In this document: positions 37,420-48,249 of the stretch, piece by piece
Layout of the letters: each line of letters opens with the position of its first letter
Position numbering within the stretch: the first letter of the stretch is position 1
Assembly: GCF_036320965.1 (NCBI RefSeq)
Contig: NC_092261.1
Location: 11,715,197-11,779,196, forward strand
From: Panulirus ornatus
Taxonomy: Eukaryota > Arthropoda > Malacostraca > Decapoda > Palinuridae
DNA: 64,000 bases
Direction of reading: 5' to 3'
Notes under the pieces: model-generated
What the model was told of the DNA's origin: nothing
The model's database searches: none
What the model saw: the letters and a program-made list of their open reading frames with translations, nothing else
Translations under genes and position numbers: made by a program

Positions 37420-37821
37420 TCGCGTTTTACCCTCTTAGAGCCCCATCTGCTGAACCATCTCTGCTTCATAAAACTTTTTAAAACTTGTGTACGCTGTCCA
37501 CAGGCACTAAACTCTTTATTCAAGTTATATTCCATGTATCCATCACTCTTGAAGTACATCTGCACATCCTTTCTCAAAAGAAAGTTTCTTTTTTTTTTAA
37601 AGTACCATGTTGAGGTATGGGCTGTAAAGGTCCCGCTGAACGAAAGGCCAATCAAGAAAAGAATATCCATAACAGATGTGAATATTTGGCATTATTATCA
37701 CTGGGGAACGAGGCGACGGAATAACATCATCTGGTCAAGTTATAAGTTGAGGAATAATGAGAACACTGAATACGTGAGATAAAACGCTGATAATGGACTA
37801 GCTGTACAATACATACATAAA

Positions 37822-38189
37822 AGAATCAAACTCGATTACAGCACTGTTGTGTTATATGGCCGCCGTCTGGAGAAAGAACAGATGAACAAGGTAGATAAAA
37901 GATTCTGAAACGCTTCACGTGGGAGATCGAAGGTAAGGAGCATTTCAGTTTTCATGAGAGGATAAAGGAACTCAGTCTATACGTTCTGGAAAGAAGAGAA
38001 AGATATATGATAATTTATGCATAGCAACAGATTAAGGGCATCAAAAACAACAGTCTTGCTCTCAAACAACGTCTCAGCATGGTAGAGACAGGTTTAATTA
38101 AGTCTGCCGAGATCCCTTTTGAACTCAGCCAAATTTTATTTACGAGAGCCCAATCGACAAGCGTAGAATGTTTATTCATTGTGAAATGA
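37822..38189 (+). pseudogene. Non-LTR reverse-transcriptase C-terminal relic (third family)
   Basis: Two overlapping plus frames give one continuous match to the region after the RT core of many animal LINEs. First comes RIKLDYSTVVLYGRRLEKEQ, like the usual S-x-L-D-Y...W-x-P segment. Next is LKRFTWEIEGKEHFSFHERI and then KELSLYVLERRERYMIIYA, which fits the common pattern R-F-T-x-x-I ... Y-x-E-R-L-x-x-L-x-L-x-S-L-E-x-R-R. One TAG follows, then QQIKGIKNNSLALKQRLSMV and a stop at 38187-38189. One frameshift and one internal stop; no upstream RT core. Distinct from the 50-64 kb LINE. Confidence 0.7.
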
Positions 38190-38255
38190 GAAATCTCCGT
38201 GGTATAACGTCCTTTCTTTTATGTTAACGCCACTGCCAACTGACTGCCTTAAACT

Positions 38256-38448
38256 GGATTCGAACCTATGAGGTCGGCCCCACCGTGAACGCCACTGGCA
38301 ACTGACTGCCGCAACCTGGATTCGAACCTATGAGTTCGGCCCCACCGTGAACGCCACTAGCAACTGACTGCCGCACCTTGGATTCGAACCTATGAGTTCG
38401 GACCCCGTGAACGCTCCACGGTCGGCCACGTTAACCGCTACACCAGAG
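38256..38448 (-). mobile_element. tRNA-derived SINE with tandem B-box units
   Basis: Minus strand from 38448: CTCTGGTGTAGCGGTTAACG contains a perfect A-box pattern. GGTTCGAATCC at 38380-38390 is a perfect B box at tRNA-like spacing. Beyond it a 62-base unit is repeated, so the B box recurs at 38318-38328 and 38256-38266. The GCGGCAGTCAGTTG body resembles the SINE at 30.1 kb (GCAGCAGTCAG). The acceptor stem is not conserved, so it is not a tRNA gene. Confidence 0.75.
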
Positions 38449-38979
38449 TTTCATAAGTACAGAATCATGTAACAGAAGCCTCTGAAAATGGGTAAAAGCA
38501 GTTCCAGATGAGCCCAAGAATGGTAAACCTTATAGAATATACGTCAACGGAGAAAAACAGTAGTGGTCAAGGAAGATGTGGTGAGCGTGACACTTTGTAT
38601 GATATACCCATTCGGGATAGGTAGATATTTCTTGCTATCATTTACCCCTCCGGGTTAGGCAAGTGGTTCCTCACCTCGGGATAGTAGTTATTTCTTGCTA
38701 CCATGGACCCCTCTGGGCCTAGTAGGCTAAACTTTAGCTCTTTCGTATGTTTTGACTCCACTGCTCGAACAGTGTGAGGGTTGCTTCCCGCACATACGAT
38801 TTTTGAGCTGTGGCTCCTCTCTATTGACCACCGGTCTGCCTGCGTTTGTACCCTTACACAGAACGTTCAGGTTACGTAGCTTGTTACTTATCACCTTCAG
38901 CCTCCCGGAGCCAGAGGAGGGAGTGTTTCTCCTCCGTCTGGCCTAGCCTGATTCGTCTCATTCTCTGCCATATCCCCAT

Positions 38980-38981
<2 letters not shown>
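38449..38981. other. Anonymous DNA
   Basis: GGGATAG...ATTTCTTGCTA(T/C)CAT phrases near 38616 and 38679 form a worn 60-base duplication. No gene. Confidence 0.4.

Positions 38982-39048
<67 letters not shown>
38982..39048. repeat. (CT)n microsatellite
   Basis: One GT interruption near 39039. Confidence 0.97.
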
Positions 39049-39468
39049 TTTCTCCTTTTTGGTTTGTCACTCCCCTGACAAATGGTCCTTTGCACTCCTC
39101 CTTTTCTGACAAGGTTATTTGCGTGTTGAACCAACATTGACCTACATATCTCCGTGTTTAAGGTAATCCTCTTTGGTTTACTACTGTTTTGCATATGCTT
39201 GCTGAATTTCCTGACGGCTTTTTATTTCTGTACTGGCATGCCCATTGCAACATGCAGGTGCTTTGACATGCTCCCTTTCTTGTCCAGAAAAAGGTCCTGT
39301 TCCAGGCTAAAGATCCTCACGGACCTACATCTGATAATTCCCCTTATTGGTACAGTGGTCCACCTTTCTGTTATATCGTTAAGCCCTCCTTAATTTCAGC
39401 TTTGTCTGTAATCTATTTTTTTCACAGCCACACAACGACCTGGGCTCTCTTTAGGCCTCCATTCATTG

Positions 39469-39470
<2 letters not shown>
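39049..39470. other. Anonymous T-rich DNA
   Basis: Nothing recognised. Confidence 0.4.

Positions 39471-39536
<66 letters not shown>
39471..39536. repeat. (CA)n microsatellite
   Basis: About 33 units. Confidence 0.98.
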
Positions 39537-39538
<2 letters not shown>

Positions 39539-39895
39539 CCCAGACTGTCTTTCCTCGGTCTGTATACACACTGCCTTTGTGGCTTCTTTCCAGATTTTGT
39601 CCAGCCAGTCTAATTCACAGTCCCTGGACTTCTGTTCCTCTCTCATCACCTTCAACTCAAGAACCCTCTCCAAGATGCTGCCCTTCCTTCACTTCATTCT
39701 TCCTTCACTTCATTATTTATTGGTCTTTGAATACTGGACAGAATTCCCGTCATCAACATATTTCCCTGCGATCCCATGTCTTCATGTGTACCCATTGTAA
39801 TAATATCCTTCACATTTTCACATTTTGCATCCGTGCTCCAACTCAGGGTTGTCCAATTGGCTCCTCGTCTCTAGTGCTCTCTGGCCTTGATGAAG
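39537..39895. other. Anonymous DNA
   Basis: No gene recognised in this C/T-rich stretch. Confidence 0.4.
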
Positions 39896-39951
39896 GTGTG
39901 TGTGTGTGTGTGTGTGTATGTGTGTGTGTGTGTGTATGTGTGTGTGTGTGT

Positions 39952-39989
<38 letters not shown>

Positions 39990-40002
39990 GTGTGTGTGTG
40001 TG
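39896..40002. repeat. (GT)n microsatellite with regular AT interruptions
   Basis: The longest GT array here. TAT interruptions occur at about 39917, 39935 and 39957, spaced about 20 bases, which suggests duplication of interrupted blocks. Confidence 0.98.
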
Positions 40003-40974
40003 CTTTATGCATTCGCTATGTTGAAACGACTGTTTTTCTTAAGTGTTAGATTTTCATTTTCTCACGTTTATGAATGACCTTTATGTCCACGTATGTTGTC
40101 AAGCATGTGTCACCAGCAGTAGCAAGTTGCCGTGAGTCAGCGGCTAAGTCACGGTACCGAAAATCGTCACAGTTGTTAAGTCTCAACAGCGTCACGTCCC
40201 GTGTCTCAGACTGACCCAGTCTGCGTCCAGTGACGCATCGTGGGTAACACCGGCAGGCAGGTGTCATTTGTTTCTGATAAATGGCGATTTGCGTCACTCT
40301 TAGTCTCGTCGGGGGTCACACGTCACTGGACGTCATGTCCTGGCCGTGCCCCGTCGCTGACGTCACGTGGCGGAATTGGCGGGAGGGAGGGAGGGAGGTC
40401 GAGAGCGTCGCGCCTCAAGCCTTCATTACTGGCGGCCACACGCTGGCGTCCTCGACATGTCAGCGTTGATCCGGACGACACACAACCCGCACCCCACCCC
40501 CCGCGAGCCAGCCGGAGCATGACTGCCATCGCAGGTCGTATTCTGTCATCGAGATGAATTTCCTGGAAAGGTGACGAATCAGACGCATTCAAGCTTTGAC
40601 GTCATAGCTGATAGCATCGTCAAAAGTATTCTCTCCGTCTCCCAGCTCGTACTCTCCTAAGATAGAAACAGACGTAATTCTCTCCTCCGTCTCCCAGTTC
40701 GAACTCTCGTAAGATAAAAGAAAAACAAATTTAATTGGATATAAATCATGTTTGCATTACGTTGTATGAAGCTCTTTACTTCTAGCGTTTACGAACTGGT
40801 ATTATCAAAGTAGAGCGATGGAAGGCACTGTATGGGTGTGGAAAACGCTCTGCGCCTTAACGGAAACCAAACGGTTGAGGAACTTGATGAGGAATTCATA
40901 AACATTTCAGTTGATGACCTAAAGGCAAGGATGGAAGGCTGTTATCTGGATGTGTAGGTTGTCTGTGGCCATGT

Positions 40975-40976
<2 letters not shown>
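40003..40976. other. Anonymous DNA
   Basis: A coding-like stretch of about 47 codons (GVENALRLNGNQTVEELDEEF) ends with a stop near 40957 but has no partner exon or recognised family. Confidence 0.35.

Positions 40977-41013
<37 letters not shown>
40977..41013. repeat. (GT)n microsatellite
   Basis: 18 units in a GT-rich stretch of several hundred bases. Confidence 0.96.
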
Positions 41014-41014
<1 letters not shown>

Positions 41015-41388
41015 TGGCGCATGTGAGTATATGGATGTGTAAGTGTCTTGTGAACGTGTGGATTTATACATGTGTCGTTGGTGTTGTATGGACATAAGGC
41101 TGTTGTGTGGGCGTGTGCTTGTTTTGTGGACATATGGGACATATGTGTGTGTGTGTAATTTTCTGTGTGATGGAGAGAATGCCCTTGGACATCCAGGCGT
41201 AATGTAATTATATGGACGGGTTGATGCTATCTAAACAGTTTACGTGGCTTTTGTGAGGGTGGGTTGTGATTGTATTCACAAGTGTGGTGGCCTTTTAAAT
41301 GAATGTTTGGATGTTGTGTACACTTGTTGGTGTTGTGTACACGAATGGCTTGTGTTTAGGTATGGAAAATTTTTTTGATGTTAAGTGA

Positions 41389-41390
<2 letters not shown>
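41014..41390. other. GT-rich anonymous DNA
   Basis: Phrases such as GTTGTGTGGACAT recur irregularly, consistent with an old GT-rich minisatellite. Confidence 0.45.
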
Positions 41391-41427
<37 letters not shown>

Positions 41428-41442
41428 TATGCGCGCGCGCGC
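41391..41442. repeat. Compound (GT)n(GC)n microsatellite
   Basis: The GT run to 41423 is followed after 7 bases by six GC units. Confidence 0.97.
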
Positions 41443-43584
41443 ACTTGGTTATTGCAGGAACAGAGGATGGATGCCTTGCGGGTGTGTTGGACGCCTGGTG
41501 TCAGCTGCAATGTTGCAGGGTATTTCCACCCACTGACGGGTTCCCCTTGCTAGCTGATAGAAATGGGCTGGGATGAATCAATCGAGGGGGCTACAACACT
41601 TGAATGACAGGGATTGAAATTCATCAGCGTTCGTACGATTACTGGTGGTGGGGAGAGGAAGATGCAGCGTGGCCTGGGGGTGGGGGGCGTCGAGTCGGAG
41701 CTCCGAACATCACCTGACACAGTCTCGTTCCTCATTCGCTCTTCAAAAGAGTCAGTGATCCGGTACGGTTCCGTTCCAGGATTCTCTTCGGAGCAGGGAT
41801 GGAATCAAGTCCATAGTTCATCAGTAGCGCCTTCTGTACTTATTAATTTAGGATAGAACCAAGGTGCTGTGGTGGAGAGATAGAAAAAAAAGATCGAAAA
41901 TTTACATTTACAAAGTTTGAGAAAGTCTTTCAGGGGGAATATACGGCAGTATATCGTATGTTTATACGAGAATTGTGTTTATTAAGAGAAGACTATCTCT
42001 CAGTGCTTGTTATGAGCTGTGGTTAATCTCTGGTCGAACACTGATTCAGTCTAACGGTGCGTCCAGGGTTTAAAATCGTATTTCGAACATATCCGGTGTT
42101 CAGAACCTTGAATTCGAAACGCCTTCCTTGAGTCCTAACGCTCCTTGCGCCGAAGATCCTTAATAGGATAAGCAAATCGATACTCTTTCCAAGGAAAACA
42201 GAAATCCTATCCGTATTTAAAGGTGATATCGTCCTAACCATAAACCCGGATCCTGATTGTAATTATATCGGGTTGGATTCTCCTGTCCCGCCGTGAAAAA
42301 TGCGTACCCACAAACCAGACGAGAAGAAAATATAAACCAGAAAATATAAGCCAGCATAACTGACATTGGGGAGATCAGGCTCTGCCCACCGACTTGGTGA
42401 GTGGCTGGGATAGGCCTCGTTTACTTGTGATGTCACGTACAAATAACTATTTTCTGTACGAAAGCCCACGGTGCTTGTTTACACAGGGGGCATTAAGTCT
42501 GTTTACACTGGCATTATAGCATAATTATATGTCGGCCACCGTTCCCTGATCCGTGTCCAAGTTCTCAGAGACGTATTCTTTCCCCCGTAAAAGCTTTGAT
42601 TTCGTTAAATCAGTCCCTTGATTGCTGTTATTTGGTCCCCATTATTCGTTACGTACAAATAGGATATCATGTCTTTCACAGTGTCCCCAGATTGAATTAA
42701 CCTCATGCTTAAATCGTGGCTTCGAGGTGGCCACGCCATACCAGACCCCTCATCCAATCCATCGTCCATTGAATACATTATTCTATTAAGGTGTTTTAGA
42801 CCTGCGAGATCATAGTGTACCGGTGCCCCGTCTGGTTGTAGGATGCAAGTTATTCATGCGAGGCTCCTCCTTTCACTCTTAGAACGAACCATGCTCAGGC
42901 ATTCCTTGCGTGAGCTTATTGCACAACAGGAGAAAAGAAATCATTTTGTTTTCCATGTATTGATACGTTGTGCCCCCACCCCACCTTGTGTTGGTACAGG
43001 CTCTGAGCACAGTTTTGCACCTGCTGCTGCCGCTTTCATGCAGAACTCGTAAGACAGTAACATGTACATCATCATCATTTTTTGAGGAAGTACAGTTGTA
43101 GTTAGTCACAAGGGGCGGCAGCATGCCGTAAACTTTTTAGCTAATTTCGAATGAGTGTCACCGAGGGGGCAGCACCAATGTCCTGTGTAATGACGTACTT
43201 ACACCGTGTGTGTTACGGAAGGTGGTGTCGCTCCAGCAAGACTAGGATAACCCACAGTACAGGGGAATGTTTAAGGAGAGGTGGAGCCATCTGATGAATG
43301 CACTGGAACAGCCGCAGTTGCAAGTGGAATCAAAAGACCACCAGAGAGAGAGTGGAAAAAAAGGAGCTGCTGGATAGAATGAAGATACCGAAGGCATCGG
43401 TAAAATCGAAAAAAAAGAAGTGGGAAGAAGAGATAAATATCTGAAAGATGAAGAAGGAATAACAGACAAAGAGCACAGGACATTAAGTCTGACAAACGAA
43501 AGAATAGCAATAAAGAGAAACTTGGTAAAAGGTTGAATTAGAAATGGAAGGAGGACAATAACTATTTCAGAAGGTGAGGTCTGT
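41443..43584. other. Anonymous DNA
   Basis: Over 2 kb without a recognised gene or transposon until about 43260. There an A/G-rich stretch starts that may be the eroded beginning of the next relic. Confidence 0.4.
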
Positions 43585-44016
43585 GTGAAATATGATGTGC
43601 GAGACAGTCTCCCGAGCGCGGATGAACTCTGTGAGAGGTGGAGCGGGAGAGTATTAGAGCACTTGACTGGTGGTCATGATGTGAGAGTTGTGGGCACTGG
43701 AGCGGCAGGTGAGAGGCGGGGATGGTCGGCAGGGAATACAGATGAGAAAAAGTTATTACAGAGGAGGAGGTGGTAAGGAGAGTTACGATGCCACTCGAGA
43801 ATGGAAGAGCTGGTGTGATGGTTATGGGTAGCGATGACTCGGGTAAGGCTGCTGGAGGAGCTGCAGTGGGATGGATGTGTGGAAGGTGAGCAAGAGCGGC
43901 TGAGGCACCCGGTCGTGTCCCGCCGACTGGACGACAGCAGTGATGGCTCGAGTATTGCCAACGCAAAAGGATGTAAAACTGCCTTCAGGAAATACAGAGG
44001 AATAAGTAGTTTTTAG
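43585..44016 (+). pseudogene. Non-LTR retrotransposon relic, linker to RT start
   Basis: Plus-strand pieces follow the order of the region just before a LINE RT core. SADELCERWSGRVLEHLT resembles the x-x-E-I-x-x-R-W-x-x-Y-F-x-x-L-L-N segment. EKVITEEEVVRRVTMPLENG, then RAG, resembles I-T-x-E-E-V-x-x-A-I-x-x-L-K-N-G-K-A-P-G. About 200 bases later GCKTAFRKYRGISSF corresponds to the N-Y-R-G-I-S-L-L motif. Frames differ between pieces and the C-terminal two thirds are missing. A KYLKDEEG phrase at about 43434-43457 may be its upstream part. Confidence 0.6.
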
Positions 44017-44465
44017 TAGATTTGTTATTACGTGAGTTAGGGCCCTGAGCCCATTTTTCATACGAGGGAGATAGAAAATGGAGGGATGGAAGAAGGGATT
44101 AGAAAATAGAATCTGTACAAATTAAATAGTAGGGAAAACATTATAGGGGAAGAACACGCATGATGTGGCGCTAGACTGAGACATTTATAATGTGGATAGA
44201 AAATTTTTTGGGGGGGAAAGTTATGACTCTTGTGGTCCCAAGACCTGGTGTTGTTTTTATACTGGAAATGGGTGTCTGTGTGTGAGAGTATATCAGTGGT
44301 GACAGTGAGAGATGAAACAGATGTGGCAATAGACTAATTACATGAGTTGTATTGGAAATGGGTGTCTTTGTGTGACTATATCAGTAGTGACAGTGAGAGA
44401 TGAATTAGACGTTACTCTGTGTTACTACTATTGTCTGCCTCCGATTGACAGTACAACTTAACTTT
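44017..44465. other. Anonymous DNA with a worn duplication
   Basis: ATTGGAAATGGGTGTCT(T/G)TGTGTGA and the following TATATCAGT(A/G)GTGACAGTG occur twice (about 44263 and 44348). Confidence 0.5.
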
Positions 44466-44535
44466 AGGAGCACGAGAGCACGACCTTTGGGTACGATGGG
44501 TGGGCTATCATCCTTAAAAGTCGTATAGTCGTGCT
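44466..44535 (+). repeat. Hairpin-head repeat V, copy 5 (fragment)
   Basis: AGCACGAGAGCACGACC, TTTGGGTACGATGGGTGGG and later TAGTCGTGCTCA match the array-to-head junction of copies 2 to 4. The hairpin is lost. Confidence 0.5.
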
Positions 44536-45769
44536 CAGTGGTCATACTTTGATTATAAGTGTCGTACCAGATGAATACGATGGACTCTGATCCACTTCAG
44601 TGCGAAATTCCAAGAACCGTAGAACTGTTGGCCGGTGCCGCCCCCAGTAGGCTGTGTGGGATTAAGAATTGGTCGTCTGTGTTTACACCGAGAGATTGAA
44701 CATCTGTTGACCGAAGCTCTTGAGTTCAAGAGATTTCTGTTGGTGTGAGGACGAAGTCGGGGGAAGGGAGCACCTGCGTCCCAACCCAACCTCCACCTCC
44801 TTCTCCTCCTCCTCCTCCACGTTTATCAGTCGCATGTCAGCAAGTGTCTGTTCTGGTCGTGACGTTCATCTACCTGAGGCTGTATCTGTTATCCTTATTA
44901 TCTTGTAGGGTGTGGGATGTGTATTGATGTGCTGATAAGTTTCGTACGACGAATTGAATTGAACTTTCTCGCTGAGAGGCGTCGCCGGAAGAACTCAACC
45001 CGGCCTTTGTGTCCGGCCTTACTTTTGAAACACTTTCCTGACTAATTAGTTACCTCATTTCATTTTTTATTTTTTTCCATAAGGAAAGCTTTATTGATTT
45101 CTTTGAAACCTTATTGTCTCGGTGGTAGTACGCCATCCATTGATGCCATAAGTGGGTAGTGACGGTGGACAAGATCTACTACATCTAAGAATCCTAGTCT
45201 CCTTATCTTACCCTCAAAGGGATCGACGACTTTAATTAGCCCTTCCTCGATGCCTTCCTGATGTGGAAGGTTGCTGTATGATGGCTAGGCAGGCAGGCGC
45301 CGTCCAAACCATGAGGAAACTGGTAGGTGGTGACCTGCTTCTTGCAGTAAAATCGGCAAGCCAGGTAGCTAACTCTATAAGCTGAGGGAGTTTCATCCCT
45401 GTGATGTTCTATCCACCTCCATCCCGGCGTCCGTGAACTCCCCTAGGGGGAGTAATCATCTCGTTCTAAAATGCCGTGGACATGACGGTTCATCACCAGA
45501 TTTGTACACGGCGAACGACGTAGGACCCCAATGTGATCGCATTAATAGTTGATGGATCGAAATTGCTGGACGCGACTGCCGTCGGGATTGTGAGATGTCA
45601 AGTTTAGACCTTACCTCCCCGTACCCCTCGAGGCAATATATGGTCATCCTGAGAAAATCGTGTACTCTTTCTAAGTTTGAGACCTGTTCTGTTGAGAGTC
45701 ACACTGCTGACAGCTGTATGGCAGGACGGGCTTTGTGAACTGTAAGGTCGGAGAATCTGAAATCTAATG
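44536..45769. other. Anonymous DNA
   Basis: Short (CTC)n near 44793-44820. No gene recognised. Confidence 0.4.
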
Positions 45770-45950
<181 letters not shown>

Positions 45951-46203
45951 ATTGCATGTCAGGGACACCCAAGACTGAGAAGGCTCAAAAGTGTCGAGGC
46001 ATTGTAGGACGTGGATCCCCCCGACCGTGTCAAGGCATTCATTCTTTGGTCTCGATAGGCTTTGTACCGTAATACCTCCACAGCTGCGCCGCATTCCCCG
46101 AGGTGTGGTACGCAGGCAGCCAAGGAAAGAATTCATGTTAACTTCTTACTTTAAATTTTGGGTCCGATTGGATTAGGTATTTTGAATTTATTCCCACGTT
46201 TCC

Positions 46204-46459
46204 CCGTGCAGGGTTTGATGGTGTGTGGGCTGCTTGCTTTGTAGAGTTCGATGGTGTGAGCTGTTTGCTGTGCTGGTTTTAATGGTAAAGTTTGCTTGCT
46301 GTGCAGGGTGTGATGGCGTAGGTTGCATGCTGTGTAGGATTTATAGTTTGGGGTCCTTGCTATGTAGGGTTTGATGATGTGGGATGCTTCTTTACAGGGT
46401 TTGATGATGTGGGCTTTGTGCTGTGCAGTGATTTATGCTGTGGTTTGTTTGCTTTACAG
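46204..46459. repeat. Degenerate ~43-bp minisatellite rich in acceptor-like sites
   Basis: Six or so units of TGTGCAGGGTTTGATGGTGT followed by GGGCTGCTTGC. Most contain a T/G-rich tract ending in CAG or TAG. The array runs straight into the candidate exon at 46460. Confidence 0.8.
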
Positions 46460-46571
46460 GATTTGTTAGTGTGGACGAGAGGAATTGGTGTTGAAACTTC
46501 CACCCCAGGAGCCAAGAAATGGGAACGCGTCACTGAAGAATGTGTTCTTGCTGGCCAATCAATCACTCGAG
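46460..46571 (+). CDS. Candidate internal exon, possibly tectonin-like
   Basis: The acceptor GCTTTACAG precedes GAT; the donor CGAG/GTAAATA follows. The 112-base exon is open in one frame only: DLLVWTRGIGVETSTPG, AKKWERVTEECVLAGQS, ITR. The spacing of W-x-R-x-x-G and P-G-x-x-x-W-x-x-V recalls tectonin beta-propeller repeats, in which R-x-G-V ... P-x-G-x-x-W is usual, but the fit is off by one residue. I treat that as a guess. The exon ends one base into a codon; the acceptor at 47015/47016 supplies a compatible second half. The upstream exons are not identified. It could also be chance open sequence. Confidence 0.35.
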
Positions 46572-47015
46572 GTAAATATAGTAATTTTGTTGATACTATA
46601 ACAAATGAATGGTAGATTTAAACCATGAGATTTTTCGTTTTTTGGCGGCATTATATGATGCGCCTAAAGGAAAAAACAAATGTCTATGTATGTTATTTCG
46701 TTGTGACCAACGAAACAACCTTGCAAGTTCCACCACCTTCCCAAAGTAATATCATCAGTTTTTGTAACGAAATTTTCTCTACCTACGAATGCATAATAAT
46801 CTTTTGTTGTCAAACATCATCAATTCACTCGCTTAAATTCGGTCAGCGGTCTTCAGGTTTATGAGAATTTTGAGTAACATCAGTGACTGAATATATAATC
46901 CAGATAACTCAAAAGTGCCCATTTCTGTATGATACAATGTGGTGTTTACATACGACTCGAGTTGAGCTTTTCATGTCTCAACGAATTCATAATTTGCCCT
47001 CTACCCTTTGACCAG

Positions 47016-47059
47016 ATAGATCCTGGGTGCGTGCCTGGCCGAAAGCAGGACGTCTTTGA
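47016..47059 (+). CDS. Candidate last coding exon
   Basis: The acceptor TTGCCCTCTACCCTTTGACCAG has a good pyrimidine tract. Joined in phase to the exon at 46460-46571 it adds about 15 residues (ending RSWVRAWPKAGRL) and a TGA at 47057-47059. A longer frame through the same DNA starts IDPGCVPGRKQDV but is not in phase with that exon. Weak evidence, based on splice signals and phase only. Confidence 0.25.
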
Positions 47060-47590
47060 ATTTTTCGCTCTTGAATTTGGGTCGAAGATGAAGAATGCTG
47101 TACTTCGTGAAGTTTGCTAATACCTGCTCACCCTAACTCTCATTTGCCATGCTTTTCAGCCCTAGCACATATCTCTGTGACACCCTGTTACTTTCCCATT
47201 TACATATCCCTATTAATGCTGGGAATGACCCAACAGGACCAAACATAAATGAAGGAAGACAAGTGCCACGGACTCAGTGAAAAACCAGAATGACTAACCC
47301 TGTGTGAATGGTGTGCTCGACATCGATTCCATTGCTTCAAGGAGTACAGCTTCACAGTCGCCAGACATGGGATTCATTTTCAGGTAAGTAGGCTATGTTC
47401 CAAATTTCGTATCGATATCCTCCCCGGACCTAGCCTGTGTATAGTGCAGATCATTTGTGCGTTACTGTTTTCCTTTTCCTTTTTATTGAGAACTGTGTAA
47501 ATATATGTTTTCTTAGTATCGTATTTGTTAGTATTTCAAACGTATGGAATTCTTTTACTAAATAAAGTTCTGAATGTAAGCAGAAGTTTC
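47060..47590 (+). other. Possible 3' untranslated region
   Basis: The stretch after the candidate stop leads to a standard polyadenylation signal. A perfect donor-like CAGGTAAGT lies at 47381-47389, preceded by an open stretch (WCARHRFHCFKEYSFTVARH). I could not find a matching acceptor for it. Confidence 0.3.
47561..47566 (+). terminator. AATAAA polyadenylation signal
   Basis: AATAAA in an A/T-rich setting, about 500 bases after the candidate stop codon. Confidence 0.35.
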
Positions 47591-48249
47591 GTTACGATCA
47601 GTATTCTAAAAAAAAGGATATTTGAAGTCCGCGCCAAGTGCGTCTCCAGAACGTCTTTTGTTCTGCTTGTTTACTTTTCCAGCGGAGCCGCGATTTAAGA
47701 ATGAAGAACGGTACTCTACTTCATTTATTTGTCGTGCCCAAGTCCCAAGTTTCATGCCCACACTAGAGTTGGTGTCCTCTGTTCCACACGAAACATGGTG
47801 ACGGCTGGGTACAAGTGGAGAGTGTATATCACCATCTTGAGTGGATTGAGATGAGATGATGAAGAACTTTCTCATTCTTCACCGACTTCACTAGCATGGG
47901 TGCTGCATTGGGTACCACCGCCCTGAAACGATTACAGGACATGTGGGTAGGCTGCCTTGCTCTTGCCAGCATTTAGTGAGATTTTCTTATTAAGATGATT
48001 GATGACGACGATGCTCAGGTTGGACTGAGCCCTTCATGACTACTCACGGGCGTCAAGCTCCGCAAACCTTTCTATCTTTGGGAAGTACTTGAAGCTGAGG
48101 TGGAGGAATTATTTATATTAATAAACAGTGTGCTTGAGGGAATGGTACACAGGTTGCTTTTTTTCACAACAAGCCTTACTGATGATGCCCTGAAGGCATT
48201 GGGAAATCTTTGTCAGGCCTAGATTCTGATTCGTTATGGTAAATATGTG
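47591..48249. other. Anonymous DNA
   Basis: An 89-codon minus frame (47606-47875) has no recognised domain. The segment 47790-47822 (GAAACATGGTGACGG, then TGGGTACAAGTGGAGA) matches the reverse complement of 50448-50480. The left end of the gypsy relic probably lies in here. Confidence 0.4.

Noticed and set aside
40815..40959. Short coding-like peptide with TVEELDEEFINISVDDL
   Set aside because: Looks protein-like but is bounded by stops, has no splice partner and matches no family that I can name. Kept only as a note.
47340..47389. Exon ending at a perfect CAG/GTAAGT donor
   Set aside because: The open frame before it begins only a few codons after a stop and no acceptor in a compatible phase was found.
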